A stretch of 64,000 nt of DNA from Photobacterium sp. CCB-ST2H9 (GTDB lineage: Bacteria; Pseudomonadota; Gammaproteobacteria; Enterobacterales; Vibrionaceae), in NCBI RefSeq assembly GCF_023151555.2, contig NZ_CP100425.1, positions 2,480,001 through 2,544,000 on the forward strand. The letters run 5' to 3'. The position numbers and the translations under genes are program-made. Below the pieces are notes generated by a model. It saw only the letters and a list, made by a program, of their open reading frames with translations, had not been told where the DNA came from and did not search any database. Below, piece by piece: positions 26,373 to 36,237 of the stretch. How positions within the stretch are numbered: position 1 is the stretch's first letter; each line of letters begins with the position of its first letter.

Positions 26373-27620
26373 ATGTCCAAAAAGTTTCATGTTACCGCAC
26401 TCGCCGTGGCCGCCGCGCTGACGTCCCTCCAGGCTCAAAGTGCCGGTTTCCAGGTAGGCGAGCACTCAGCCAGCGGACTAGGCCGAGCTTTCGCAGGTGA
26501 GGCCGCAATTGCAGACAACGCCGCAGTTTTAGCCCGTAACCCGGCTGCATCGACCATGTTCAAAGAGCGCGCAATTTCTGGTGCCTTTAGTATTGTTGAC
26601 CCGGCGATTGATGTGGAAAGTGTCGACCGCGATCAGATCGCCAATGACATCGCACCTCCGGGCTTTGTACCTGCGGGATACTATATTCAGCCCATCAATG
26701 ACAAGCTGGCATTTGGTCTGGGAATGTTCTCAAACTATGGCGTTACGACAGACTACAGCCCAGCTTTCCATGCAGGTTCACTTGCAGGGAAAACATCTCT
26801 GATTACCGTAAACTTCAATCCGAGCCTTGGTTATCGTGTGAATGAGCAACTGAGTCTTGGGGCGGGGATCAGCGCAATTTATGGCAAAGCTGAACTGAAC
26901 CGCCATTATGGTGATCTCGCACTTGCTGTCCCAGGTGCAGACCCAACTGACAAAACTATTCGCATGGAAGGGGACAGCTGGGGATTTGGCTGGAATGTCG
27001 GCGCTCTCTTTGAGCTGGATGAAGACAACCGCTTCGGCCTGAGCTATCGCTCACGAACAGACCTGGACTTTGACGGCGATTTCACCGATTACTCCGGCCG
27101 TATTACCGGCACGCCAAACAACAAAGTCCCGGGCGATCTGACCGTTGTCCTTCCGGCGATTGCTGAATTTTCTGGTTTTCATCAGCTCAATTCGCAATGG
27201 GCTGTCCATTACAGTGTTCAATGGACCCAGTACAGCAAATTTGAAGAGCTGCGCGCAACCGGCAGTCAATGTACTCCGGGTTATAACAACAACGCTGGCC
27301 TGTGTCTGCTGAAAGAAGAAGATTATGACGACGCTTTCCGCTACGCGATTGGTACCACTTACACCATCAATCCGGAGTGGACAGTTCGTGGCGGATACGC
27401 ATACGACGAGCAAGCAGGTCAGCCAACACTGAGCATTCCTGATACTGACCGTAACTGGTTCACGGCTGGTGCCACCTACAACGTCAATTCAAAATTGTCT
27501 GTTGACGTTGGTATCGCCTATCTGATCGCTGATGAACTGACTTTCACCGAAGATGACATCAAGTTTGAATCCAGGGGCGGTGCAATTATTGGTTCCGGTC
27601 AAGTTAACTACCGTTTCTAA
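26373..27620 (+). CDS. fadL: long-chain fatty acid outer-membrane transporter FadL
   Basis: 415 residues with a signal peptide (cleavage near AQSAGFQ, so the mature N-terminus is the hatch start). Conserved FadL features: SGLGRAFAGEAAIADNAAVLARNPAA (NPA motif near residue 63), beta-barrel strands, and a C-terminal phenylalanine (VNYRF). It imports long-chain fatty acids by lateral diffusion. It is 35 bp upstream of volA, with which it probably forms an operon, so fatty acids released by VolA could enter here. Confidence 0.95.
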   Translation: MSKKFHVTALAVAAALTSLQAQSAGFQVGEHSASGLGRAFAGEAAIADNAAVLARNPAASTMFKERAISGAFSIVDPAIDVESVDRDQIANDIAPPGFVPAGYYIQPINDKLAFGLGMFSNYGVTTDYSPAFHAGSLAGKTSLITVNFNPSLGYRVNEQLSLGAGISAIYGKAELNRHYGDLALAVPGADPTDKTIRMEGDSWGFGWNVGALFELDEDNRFGLSYRSRTDLDFDGDFTDYSGRITGTPNNKVPGDLTVVLPAIAEFSGFHQLNSQWAVHYSVQWTQYSKFEELRATGSQCTPGYNNNAGLCLLKEEDYDDAFRYAIGTTYTINPEWTVRGGYAYDEQAGQPTLSIPDTDRNWFTAGATYNVNSKLSVDVGIAYLIADELTFTEDDIKFESRGGAIIGSGQVNYRF

Positions 27621-27655
27621 GCCAGTTGCTCTCAGTTAAAAATTAGGGATTAAAA

Positions 27656-30070
27656 ATGAACAAAAAATTACTCGCCCTGCTGGTTGCTTCCAGCTTTGCA
27701 CTTTACGGTTGTGGTGATGAACAAGGCCTGAGCGGTTCTCCGACGATCGATCCGGATATTAAAAACAGCCTGAGTGCTGAAACAAAAATTGATTTTAATT
27801 TGCTCTCAGAAAAAAAAATCGTCATTACACCGAGCTATATGGCGATGGATCTGCCTGACGGTACTCTCAAAACAGAAAGTAAAGCAGCTTCCGACGTGAA
27901 CGACCTCGGTGATCCTGCAGTGGCCTGGGGTAAAACAGATGGCTGGAGTACCACTCAGCCAATCATCATCAACTTTACCGGGAATGATCTGGCAGCAGAA
28001 ACGGCGGCAGACAGTTTCTACTTGATTAAATCCGGTGATCCAACAAACTCGTCTGACACCACGACACCAGAAATTCTGTCGGCAGCCAACGGAGACTTTG
28101 TCGTTACCGCTTCCGGAAAAACACTGACCGTCATTCTCACCAAGCCTTTAGAGCCGGCCAGCAACTATATGTATGCGGTCACTGAAGATTTAAAAGATGC
28201 CAAAGGCCAGCCCGTGGGTATGACCAACTCATACGCTGTGATCAAAAATATTGGCCAAGTTCCTGACCCGCTGTTGAAAAAGCCTCAGGCCATCACGCAT
28301 GCTGTTGAAACAACAATGGCGACAGTTGCCGGTGTGCAGAAAAATAAAATTATTTTCTCAAACTGGTTTACCACGGCTTCGGTCGGTGAAGTGCTATACG
28401 CTGCAAAATCTGCTTCAGCATTGGCGCTCAAGTTTGGTGCAGGCAATATCTGGCATGGCAGTGCCATCGCTGATGGAATCAGTCAGTCAGATTTGAACGA
28501 AATGTTCCAGATGACAGTACCTACCAGCTCCGGTACGACTAGTGGTGGTAATCTGGTGTACACCGGAACGATCAAGCTGCCTTACTTCCTGGAAAAAGAT
28601 CCAACCAAGTTCAGCAATACGCCATGGCAAAGCGCGATGCCGAGCCTGGCAAAAATCTCTAACATTCTGAGCGAAGGTTCTGATGCCGATAAAGCAACGA
28701 TTGCTCAACAATTAGCTGCTTTAGAGATCTCAACCGATGATCTGAAAGCGGTGAAAACCGATCCGGCAACACAAGTGCGCGTACTGAAAGCTTTGACTGG
28801 TGCCACCTTAACCAAAGCAGATGGTTCTCAGCTGGATACAGAACGACTGATTACCCGCTACAGCCCTGTGCCTAAGCTAAAGGCTGTAGATACTGTCGAG
28901 TACACATTAGTCTTGCCATCAAATACGGCAACCTGCGCAACCGGCACAAGTACAGTGTCCATCTATCAACATGGTATTACCTCGACGAAAGCGACAGTCA
29001 CAGCGTTGGCCGATAGTGTCATTGGGGCAGGTTGCCAAGCGATTTTTGCCATTGATCATCCATTACATGGTACCCGAGGCATTGGTGGTAAGAGTGCTTC
29101 TTCAGGTAACCCGGAGATGTATCTGAACCTTGCTTCACTCACTGTCGCCAGGGACAACATGCGCCAAAGCACCATTGATGTGCTAAACCTCCGTGCAGGT
29201 GTTGCGCTGGTCTTTCAGAAACTGGGAACAGCGATTCAAAGTGGTGACACTGCGACTATTGCCGCCATGGGACCACTGGCAAGACTGAACCCACTCAGTA
29301 AAGTTGGTTTTGTCGGCCATTCATTAGGGGCAATCACCGGCATTAATGTCGCCGATGCAGCCAACAGAACCCTGAACGACGCAACCGGTGATGCTGCCTA
29401 TGCGATCGATAAAGTTGCACTGGCTAATCCGGGCGCCGGGATTCCTTATCTGTTGCTGCAGTCGGGTCAGTTTGGAGACTTTATCAAGGGTTCTTTGCTG
29501 TACAAAGCAAGTGCAGACTTCCAGAAGTTCTGCACAGATAATTCACTTGCAGATGCAGCAGCTTGTTTCAAAGCATTTGAAACCGCTTTGGTCAACGCAG
29601 GGGATCCAGCAGGCGCTCTTGCAAAAGCCTATGCTCAATTCAGCCAATTTGCTTACGTTGCTCAGGGCGTACTGGATACAGTGGATCCAATCAACACTTC
29701 TCTGCAAGTGTCCGCCGATTTACCGGTCTACCTAACTCAGGTTGAAGATGATTCCACAATTCCAAATCTACTGGCACAACCAGGTACTGCCGGTTCTGTC
29801 GTCACAGGCACCAGCATCTTGCTGCCATACTCGCCGTTTGGCGGAACGCTGCCGCTGTTGCAGACAATGAGCCTTGTTCCGACAACCGCGTCTATCAACG
29901 GTCAGACCGTGCGAAATGCAGTGCTGTTTGATAATACAGGTTCACACAGTTCGCTTTTGAACGGTGATGGCTTAACGAATGAAATGCAAAGCCAGATCAG
30001 TTCATTCCTGAACGGTGATGGCACTGTAATGACAGTTACTGACAACTCACACATCAATTCGGCGCCATAA
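27656..30070 (+). CDS. volA: surface lysophospholipase VolA-like lipoprotein
   Basis: 804 residues. The signal peptide ends in a lipobox (FALYGCGDEQG; lipidated Cys about residue 20). The N-terminal part is beta-rich with Ig-like character (up to ~residue 250). The C-terminal part is an alpha/beta hydrolase: oxyanion strand SIYQHGITS, DHPLHGTRG, and the nucleophile elbow GHSLGA at about residue 555 in GFVGHSLGAITGINVADAAN. VolA of V. cholerae is a surface-exposed lysophospholipase encoded beside fadL, releasing fatty acids from lysophosphatidylcholine. Gene order and length match, so the assignment is fairly safe. Terminator at 30094-30119. Confidence 0.88.
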   Translation: MNKKLLALLVASSFALYGCGDEQGLSGSPTIDPDIKNSLSAETKIDFNLLSEKKIVITPSYMAMDLPDGTLKTESKAASDVNDLGDPAVAWGKTDGWSTTQPIIINFTGNDLAAETAADSFYLIKSGDPTNSSDTTTPEILSAANGDFVVTASGKTLTVILTKPLEPASNYMYAVTEDLKDAKGQPVGMTNSYAVIKNIGQVPDPLLKKPQAITHAVETTMATVAGVQKNKIIFSNWFTTASVGEVLYAAKSASALALKFGAGNIWHGSAIADGISQSDLNEMFQMTVPTSSGTTSGGNLVYTGTIKLPYFLEKDPTKFSNTPWQSAMPSLAKISNILSEGSDADKATIAQQLAALEISTDDLKAVKTDPATQVRVLKALTGATLTKADGSQLDTERLITRYSPVPKLKAVDTVEYTLVLPSNTATCATGTSTVSIYQHGITSTKATVTALADSVIGAGCQAIFAIDHPLHGTRGIGGKSASSGNPEMYLNLASLTVARDNMRQSTIDVLNLRAGVALVFQKLGTAIQSGDTATIAAMGPLARLNPLSKVGFVGHSLGAITGINVADAANRTLNDATGDAAYAIDKVALANPGAGIPYLLLQSGQFGDFIKGSLLYKASADFQKFCTDNSLADAAACFKAFETALVNAGDPAGALAKAYAQFSQFAYVAQGVLDTVDPINTSLQVSADLPVYLTQVEDDSTIPNLLAQPGTAGSVVTGTSILLPYSPFGGTLPLLQTMSLVPTTASINGQTVRNAVLFDNTGSHSSLLNGDGLTNEMQSQISSFLNGDGTVMTVTDNSHINSAP

Positions 30071-30376
30071 TTGTTGATATGTGTTTCTTTTCCAAAGGCC
30101 AGCGCTCGCTGGCCTTTTCTTTATCCGTGAATGAAAAATGAATAGTCCGGCAAGACATGTCCGCCGGATATTCTGCCTGAAATCTGACAACCAAGCGGTT
30201 TCCTGTCCTGCTCATGATTGCTGCATGATTATCTGGGGCTAAAAACCCTACCTTGAGCACAATTTTTTCTCGACATGTATGAAAATTTCAGCAAACTAGA
30301 CGGCCTGCTCGTTGCAGTTTGAATAGAATGATTATTCACTTATGCAATCACACGAATTCAAAATGGAAGTAGTTTT
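30071..30376. other. volA-antiporter gene spacer
   Basis: Holds the volA terminator (30094-30119). The rest is presumably the leader of the next gene, with a GGAAG ribosome-like site just before ATG 30377. No further gene seen. Confidence 0.5.
30094..30119 (+). terminator. Rho-independent terminator of volA
   Basis: AAAGGCCAGCG / CGCTGGCCTTT stem with a very short loop and a T-rich tail (TTTTCTTT). Confidence 0.85.
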
Positions 30377-31699
30377 ATGAATCCTGTCGTTATTTCCGTC
30401 TGTGTCATGCTGGTGCTGGCGCTGATGCGAGTCAACGTCGTGGTCGCACTGACCTTCAGTGCCATCCTCGGCGGACTTGTCGGAGGGCTCTCCCTCACAG
30501 ATACCATTGCAGCCTTTGAAGGCGGCCTGGGCGGTGGTGCTACTACGGCTCTCAGCTATGCCATGCTGGGTACTTTTGCTGTCGCCATCTCCCGTTCAGG
30601 CATTACCGATGTCCTGGCACAAAAAGTCATCAAACGGATCAGTGGTCACCACAATGCCGCTGCGGCGACAGGTGTGAAATACTCAGTACTGACAATTTTG
30701 CTGCTGCTGTCTATTTCGTCGCAAAACGCCATTCCGGTACACATTGCTTTTATCCCGATTGTAATTCCCCCTCTGCTGCATGTGTTTGCCAAACTGAAAC
30801 TTGATCGCCGTCTGATCGCCTGTGTACTGACTTTTGGTCTGGTCACCCCTTACATGGTTCTCCCTGTTGGCTTTGGCGGAATTTTCCTCAACAATATCCT
30901 GCTGAAAAACCTGCACGACAATGGTCTGGATGTCGCTGCCAGCCAGGTGCCCTACGCGATGATTCTTCCTGCTGCGGGCATGCTGTTTGGCCTGTTGCTG
31001 GCAACTTTCGTCAGCTACCGCAAGCCGCGTGAATATTCAGAAGAGCAAATCCTTGCCAGTGAACCGGAGCATGCCGAAATCAACATGCAACATGTCTATG
31101 TTGCCATGATAGCCATCGCTGCAGCACTGGGTGTGCAACTCTACAGTGGCTCGATGATCATCGGGGGACTGGCTGGTTTCATGGTGTTTACTGTTGCAGG
31201 CGTGATCAAATGGAAGGAAACCCACGATGTGTTCACCAAAGGTGTTCACATGATGGCCATGATCGGTTTCATCATGATTGCCGCAGCAGGATTCGCTTCA
31301 GTCATGAAAGCTACCGGTGGTGTGGAAACGCTGGTCAGCTCACTGGCACATGCGATTGGCGACAATAAGAGTCTGGCAGCGCTGCTGATGCTGGTTGTTG
31401 GTCTGCTGGTCACCATGGGCATCGGTTCTTCATTCTCCACCATCCCGATTCTGGCGACCATTTATGTTCCGCTGTGCCTGAGCTTTGGTTTCTCACCACT
31501 CGCAACCGTGGCACTGGTCGGTACTGCAGCCGCACTGGGTGACGCAGGTTCACCAGCCTCAGACTCCACTCTGGGTCCGACAGCTGGGCTCAACGCAGAC
31601 GGTCAGCATGAGCACGTCTGGGATACCGTGGTGCCAACTTTTATCCACTACAACCTGCCGCTGATTGCCTTCGGCTGGATCGCATCGATGATCCTGTAA
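30377..31699 (+). CDS. Na+/H+ antiporter-family (YuiF/NhaC-like) membrane transporter
   Basis: 440 residues with about eleven hydrophobic segments and a cytoplasmic loop near residues 215-240. Glycine-rich segments include [36 protein letters not shown] near residue 31 and [30 protein letters not shown] near residue 392, the conserved C-terminal signature of this family. Members are annotated as Na+/H+ antiporters, and one B. subtilis relative is thought to transport histidine, so the substrate is uncertain. Single-gene unit ending in a strong terminator. Confidence 0.8.
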   Translation: MNPVVISVCVMLVLALMRVNVVVALTFSAILGGLVGGLSLTDTIAAFEGGLGGGATTALSYAMLGTFAVAISRSGITDVLAQKVIKRISGHHNAAAATGVKYSVLTILLLLSISSQNAIPVHIAFIPIVIPPLLHVFAKLKLDRRLIACVLTFGLVTPYMVLPVGFGGIFLNNILLKNLHDNGLDVAASQVPYAMILPAAGMLFGLLLATFVSYRKPREYSEEQILASEPEHAEINMQHVYVAMIAIAAALGVQLYSGSMIIGGLAGFMVFTVAGVIKWKETHDVFTKGVHMMAMIGFIMIAAAGFASVMKATGGVETLVSSLAHAIGDNKSLAALLMLVVGLLVTMGIGSSFSTIPILATIYVPLCLSFGFSPLATVALVGTAAALGDAGSPASDSTLGPTAGLNADGQHEHVWDTVVPTFIHYNLPLIAFGWIASMIL

Positions 31700-31709
31700 C
31701 CGGATACAA

Positions 31710-31740
31710 AAAGACCCCGCACTGGCGGGGTCTTTTTTTT
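31710..31740 (+). terminator. Rho-independent terminator after the antiporter-family gene
   Basis: AAAGACCCCGC-ACTG-GCGGGGTC with eight Ts. It could also end grxD on the other strand. Confidence 0.9.
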
Positions 31741-31753
31741 ACGCAACGCAATC

Positions 31754-32095
31754 TTATTCAGACGCTTCTGCGCTGTCACGACGTTCAGCCGCTTCTTTGA
31801 TCAATGGCTGCAGTTCACCTTTCTGGAACATTTCCAGAATGATGTCACAACCGCCAATCAGCTCCCCTTCAACCCACAACTGCGGGAAAGTTGGCCATTG
31901 CGCATAAATTGGCAGCTCAGCACGAATATCCGGGTTTTGCAGGATATCAACATAAGCAAACTTTTCACCGCAAGCCATCAGTGCCTGAGAAGCCTGTGAA
32001 GAAAAACCGCAGCTTGGCAGTTTTGGTGATCCTTTCATGTACAACAGAATTGGGTTTTCTGAAATCTGTTGCTTGATTTTATCGATGGTTTCCAT
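31754..32095 (-). CDS. grxD: monothiol glutaredoxin GrxD (Grx4)
   Basis: 113 residues from ATG 32095 (AGAGGAAG ribosome site); earlier in-frame codons are not family-like. The monothiol active site CGFS is in PKLPSCGFSSQ near residue 30, with the GSH-binding residues in WPTFPQLWVEGELIGGCDI. Family role: assembly or delivery of 2Fe-2S clusters with BolA-type partners. It is adjacent to sodB, as in Vibrio and E. coli-like gene order. Confidence 0.96.
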   Translation of the reverse strand: METIDKIKQQISENPILLYMKGSPKLPSCGFSSQASQALMACGEKFAYVDILQNPDIRAELPIYAQWPTFPQLWVEGELIGGCDIILEMFQKGELQPLIKEAAERRDSAEASE

Positions 32096-32410
32096 AGCTT
32101 CCTCTAACGGCATCAGCTCTAAAGTAAGTGTGATACCCACATTCTACTTTGTCACGGCAAGGAAAAAAACGCCTAATACAATTGTGGTTAAAGCTTATAC
32201 TTTCTGAACGTCTGCTTGACGACTATTGCCCATGATACGCTTTTTCTTCCTGAGTACTTTTAATAAAGAAAAAACTTGCTAAAATGTTTTGCAAACACAC
32301 AAGCCAATCGCTTGTATACAATAACAGACATCTAAAGTGAGGTAGGCGTAACCTACCAACGGAAGCAATGTCGTGGGAAAACCCACACCATCAATATGGA
32401 GAATCGAGTA
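32096..32410. promoter_or_regulatory. grxD-sodB divergent region with structured sodB leader
   Basis: A -10-like TATACAAT lies at 32317-32324. The sodB leader then folds into two small perfect hairpins, GGTAGG-CGTAA-CCTACC (32341-32357) and GTGGG-AAAA-CCCAC (32373-32386), before the ribosome site GGAG (32398-32401). A regulatory role (for example Hfq/sRNA access, as for E. coli sodB) is possible but not shown. Confidence 0.5.
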
Positions 32411-32995
32411 ATGGCATTCGAACTACCTGCTCTACCGTACGCGAAAAACGCACTTGAGCCACACATCTCTCAAGAAACTCTGGAATATCACCACGGTAAG
32501 CACCACAACACCTACGTTGTGAAACTGAACGGCCTGATCGAAGGTACGGAGTACGCAGATAAATCTCTGGAAGAGATCATCAAAACTTCTACTGGCGGCG
32601 TTTTCAACAACGCAGCTCAAATCTGGAACCACACGTTCTACTGGCACTGCCTGAGCCCAAATGGTGGCGGTGAGCCAACTGGCGAAGTTGCTGACGCAAT
32701 TGTAAAAGCGTTCGGTTCTTTCGAAGACTTCAAAGCGAAGTTCACTGATGCGGCTATCAACAACTTCGGTTCTTCATGGACCTGGCTGGTGAAGAAAGCT
32801 GACGGTTCTCTGGATATCGTCAATACTTCTAACGCAGGTACTCCGCTGACTGAAGCTGGTGTGACACCACTGCTGACCGTTGACCTGTGGGAACACGCTT
32901 ACTACATCGACTACCGTAACCTGCGTCCAGACTACATGAACGCATTCTGGGCACTGGTAAACTGGGAATTCGTTACGAAGAACCTGGCTGCTTAA
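32411..32995 (+). CDS. sodB: superoxide dismutase, Fe-type
   Basis: 194 residues from ATG 32411; a first in-frame ATG at 32396 overlaps the ribosome site and is rejected. Metal ligands are in LEYHHGKHHNTY, NHTFYW and DLWEHAYYIDY. The Fe-type signatures AAQIWNHTFYW and SNAGTPLT are present, unlike the Mn-type enzyme at 23223. Codon use is strongly biased towards preferred codons, indicating high expression. Terminator directly after. Confidence 0.97.
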   Translation: MAFELPALPYAKNALEPHISQETLEYHHGKHHNTYVVKLNGLIEGTEYADKSLEEIIKTSTGGVFNNAAQIWNHTFYWHCLSPNGGGEPTGEVADAIVKAFGSFEDFKAKFTDAAINNFGSSWTWLVKKADGSLDIVNTSNAGTPLTEAGVTPLLTVDLWEHAYYIDYRNLRPDYMNAFWALVNWEFVTKNLAA

Positions 32996-33021
32996 TGCTG
33001 CTCACCCATCGATGAGTATAA

Positions 33022-33053
33022 AAAAGGCCCGCACAACAGTGCGGGCCTTTTCT
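33022..33053. terminator. bidirectional terminator between sodB and asd
   Basis: GGCCCGCAC-AACA-GTGCGGGCC with A-run before and T-run after; works for sodB (+) and asd (-), which converge here. Confidence 0.9.
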
Positions 33054-33077
33054 TTATCTGACGAATCAGTCTTTGAT

Positions 33078-34196
33078 TCAGGCTTTTTCGGCCAGGATAA
33101 TACGCAGTGTGCGACGCAGCGGTTCAGCAGCACCCCACAGCAGCTGGTCACCGACCGTAAAGGCATTCAGGAAATCATCACCCATCGCCAGTTTACGTAA
33201 ACGGCCAACCGGTACAGACAGCGTCCCCGTCACTTTCGTTGGAGACAACTCCTGCATCGTGATATCACGCTCATTCGGAATCACTTTGACCCAATCGTTA
33301 TGAGACGCAATGATGCCTTCGATTTCATCCAGCGGAACATTCTTCTTCAGCTTCAGGGTCAGCGCCTGGCTGTGACAGCGCATTGCACCGATACGAACAC
33401 AAGTCCCGTCAATCGCAATCGGGCTGTTACCAGTGCCGAGAATCTTGTTCGTTTCAACACCGCCTTTCCACTCTTCCTTGCTTTGACCATTGTCACGCTT
33501 CACATCGATCCAAGGAATCAGCGAGCCCGCCAGCGGTACACCAAACTCAGAAGCAGGGAAATCAGCTGAACGCATGGTTTGCGCAACTTTACGATCGATA
33601 TCCAGAATCGAGGTCGCCGGATTAGCAAGCTCACTGGTCACGCAATCGTTGATCACACCCATCTGGCTGATCAGCTCACGCATGTTCTTCGCACCCGCAC
33701 CGGACGCGGCCTGATAAGTTTGTGAAGTCATCCACTCAACCAGACCCGCCTGGAACAGACCACCCACAGCCATCAGCATCAGGCTGACCGTACAGTTACC
33801 ACCGGCAAACGAACGAACACCGGTGTGAATACCTTGCTGAATCTGATCAAAGTTGACCGGATCCAGAGTGATGATCGTTTGATCATCCATACGCAGCGTC
33901 GAGGCTGCATCAATCCAGTAACCTTTCCAGCCTGCCTGGCGCAGTGCCGGATAAACTTTCTCGGTATAGCTACCACCCTGACAGGTAATAATGGCATCCA
34001 GCTTCTTCAGCGCTTCAATATCGAACGCATCCTGAAGCATTCCCGCATCTTTACCGAAGTTTGGCGCAGGGATACCCACCTGAGAGGTTGAAAAGAAAAC
34101 AGGTTCAATATGGTCGAAATCTTTTTCTTCCACCATACGTTGCATCAGTACGGAACCGACCATACCGCGCCAACCGATCAAACCAACTTTCATCAT
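33078..34196 (-). CDS. asd: aspartate-semialdehyde dehydrogenase
   Basis: 372 residues. NADP-binding start [18 protein letters not shown], active-site cysteine in [11 protein letters not shown] near residue 134, and HSQALTLKL with the catalytic histidine. Reduces aspartyl phosphate to the semialdehyde for lysine/DAP, threonine and methionine synthesis. Two adjacent ATGs (34196, 34193); AAGGAG is about 11 bases before the first. Single-gene unit with a long upstream spacer. Confidence 0.97.
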   Translation of the reverse strand: MMKVGLIGWRGMVGSVLMQRMVEEKDFDHIEPVFFSTSQVGIPAPNFGKDAGMLQDAFDIEALKKLDAIITCQGGSYTEKVYPALRQAGWKGYWIDAASTLRMDDQTIITLDPVNFDQIQQGIHTGVRSFAGGNCTVSLMLMAVGGLFQAGLVEWMTSQTYQAASGAGAKNMRELISQMGVINDCVTSELANPATSILDIDRKVAQTMRSADFPASEFGVPLAGSLIPWIDVKRDNGQSKEEWKGGVETNKILGTGNSPIAIDGTCVRIGAMRCHSQALTLKLKKNVPLDEIEGIIASHNDWVKVIPNERDITMQELSPTKVTGTLSVPVGRLRKLAMGDDFLNAFTVGDQLLWGAAEPLRRTLRIILAEKA

Positions 34197-34893
34197 AGTT
34201 TGCTACACTCCTTGTTGACATGATTGGGCACCTCCAAAAACAATGACGGAGAAAAGCCACACGCATGCATCTGGTCAAATAAAGGCCCTCAGTCACACAC
34301 TGACAGCCGCATACATTTCAATCACGCTTTAAAAAACAACTTCATGGCAGATTTTGAAAAAACCAGCAGGATAAACAGCTGATACCATGAAACGAAGATA
34401 GCTAAATACCATAAAGCAAAGCCCCTACCAACGCAACAAAATGCCCCAAATAACCTGTATCAAAGCAACCAGAAGTCAGAGCATGATGAGAGATTCAGTA
34501 TTTACAGAGCATTTCGCTCAATGATGACAGACCAGCTGGCTTTTCATACCAGTTCTCCCCGGGAATCCACACCAAATTCACTGAAATAAGACTTCTTTCA
34601 TTTTCATCAGACTTCTGACATCCATCACCAATAAATCTGATTTTTTTTATAGTCTTTTAAAGACTTGGCATTGAATCCGAATCAAACCTGAAATAAACAC
34701 AAATTTACTGTATCTCTGTCACCAGACTGACTGACATACAGAGTTACACAATTCTTAAACAAAAAAGCAGAGATTCCGGCAGGCAGACTCGAAAACTGAG
34801 TCAGTATCCAACACAGTGAAGTGGCATGGTGAAGTTCCTGAAATCATCGTCTTCAGAATGACGGCTGCACTGATTACAGCACAGCCGCCGTTT
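34197..34893. other. long spacer upstream of asd
   Basis: Nearly 700 bp without a credible gene. It contains an inverted repeat GACTC-GAAAACT-GAGTC at about 34786-34802 and, next to the yejK stop, a hairpin CGGCTG...CAGCCG (34862-34887). I looked for lysine-riboswitch core features on the asd side and saw none. Confidence 0.5.
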
Positions 34894-35907
34894 TCAGTTG
34901 TCGCTGTTCAGCCGACGCTGAAGCTGATCTTTCAGGTTTGGCGGAGTGCCTTTGATCGTCAGGGTATCTGTTTCTGCATCGTAAAAAATACGCTCACCCA
35001 GCAACATGCTGTCAAAATTGATAGTCAATCCGCCACCGGAGCCAACAAACTTCGTCAGTTTACGCATCGCCGATCGGTCTGCCGGGAAGGTCTCCTCAAG
35101 TTCATATCCCTGATTTGAAGTGAACTGATAAAAATCCACACCTTCATCTGAAGCAGGAAGTTCGCCCGCAAGCTCTTTGATCGCAACCTCTTCACCCGAT
35201 TGCAACTGGCCATTACAGTAATCATAAACTTGCTTGCGGTACTGCTGCTTCTCTTCTTTGTCCATCCGGGAATCAGCACAAAAATCTTCAACCGCCTGCA
35301 TCAGTACCTGATTCTGCACTTTCACATCCAGACCAACTTCCGCCTGCAGGAAATCCAGAAAAAAGTCTGCGACTTTCCGGCCGACACGCCCCTTGATAAA
35401 CGTCAGGTAGCGGTTACATTCTGGATCTGTCTCCCAGGATGACAAATCAATTCGGGCCACAATTTCCATTTTGCTGACATCCAGATAATCTGTCGCGCTA
35501 ATATCCAGTTGATCAGTCACTTTCATGCTATGGCAGGTCGGCAGCAAGCCGATAAACAAATAATCAGTCGCCAGCGACTGGTACTGTGCCAGCACTAAAG
35601 TACCTGCATCAGCAAAAGGGTATTTCACTAATTCAGACTGAAGACGCTGCGCCGACTGGTTCGAAAACGACAGAAAATCCAGGTCACCCTGGCGGTATTG
35701 TTTCAGCCAGAAACCAAATTCGCTGTCCTCAGCAAAGCGCCCAAAACCTTTGGCTCCTTTGCTGCTGTAAACACGGTGCAACTCGGCAACCAGTTCTGTC
35801 GTGGTGTCGGAATGTTCTAGCTCCTGTTCTCTGAGCTGAACGGAGAGCTCATCCTGACCATTCTTCAGGAACTGATGCAGGATGACGTTTGAAAGCGTGA
35901 GACTCAT
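34894..35907 (-). CDS. yejK: nucleoid-associated protein YejK (NdpA)
   Basis: 337 residues, typical family length. Conserved stretches: MSLTLSNVILHQFLKN, GKGFGRFAEDSEFGFWLKQY-like (here GAKGFGRFAED), KVADFFLDFLQAEVGLDVKVQNQVLMQAVEDFC, and the C-terminal GGGLTINFDSMLLGERI. Known to associate with the nucleoid in E. coli; interaction with topoisomerase IV or gyrase has been reported for homologues. Divergent from yejL-yejM, as in E. coli. Confidence 0.95.
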   Translation of the reverse strand: MSLTLSNVILHQFLKNGQDELSVQLREQELEHSDTTTELVAELHRVYSSKGAKGFGRFAEDSEFGFWLKQYRQGDLDFLSFSNQSAQRLQSELVKYPFADAGTLVLAQYQSLATDYLFIGLLPTCHSMKVTDQLDISATDYLDVSKMEIVARIDLSSWETDPECNRYLTFIKGRVGRKVADFFLDFLQAEVGLDVKVQNQVLMQAVEDFCADSRMDKEEKQQYRKQVYDYCNGQLQSGEEVAIKELAGELPASDEGVDFYQFTSNQGYELEETFPADRSAMRKLTKFVGSGGGLTINFDSMLLGERIFYDAETDTLTIKGTPPNLKDQLQRRLNSDN

Positions 35908-35983
35908 AATGGAAAAGTTTTTCAGTAAATCTAAAGTGTAGGGTATTATAAGTCGCTTTCTTCACCATAAAACAAGACCTGAT

Positions 35984-36202
35984 ATGCCAATTACATCAAA
36001 ATACAGCAATGAAAAAGTGGAACAAATCCTTGATGATGTGTTCGAAGTGTTTGAAAAGCACGGCGCATCTGCAGAACTCGCACTGATGATTGTTGGTAAC
36101 GTCGCAACCAATATTATCAATGCTGATGTTCCGGCCTCCCAGCGTGAAGCAATTGCTGAAAAATTCGCCCAAGCTCTGCTGACTTCAATCAAGAAAGATT
36201 GA
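35984..36202 (+). CDS. yejL: YejL family protein
   Basis: 72-residue small cytoplasmic protein, [19 protein letters not shown]... with [32 protein letters not shown], matching the YejL/UPF0352 family. Function unknown. First of the yejL-yejM pair; yejM starts 36 bp after its stop. Confidence 0.93.
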   Translation: MPITSKYSNEKVEQILDDVFEVFEKHGASAELALMIVGNVATNIINADVPASQREAIAEKFAQALLTSIKKD

Positions 36203-36237
36203 TTCCGGCACCAAAGAGAGAAGAAGAACACAGGTAT

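Noticed and set aside
34197..34815. Lysine riboswitch upstream of asd
   Set aside because: Long leader invited the idea, but none of the conserved core features are visible.
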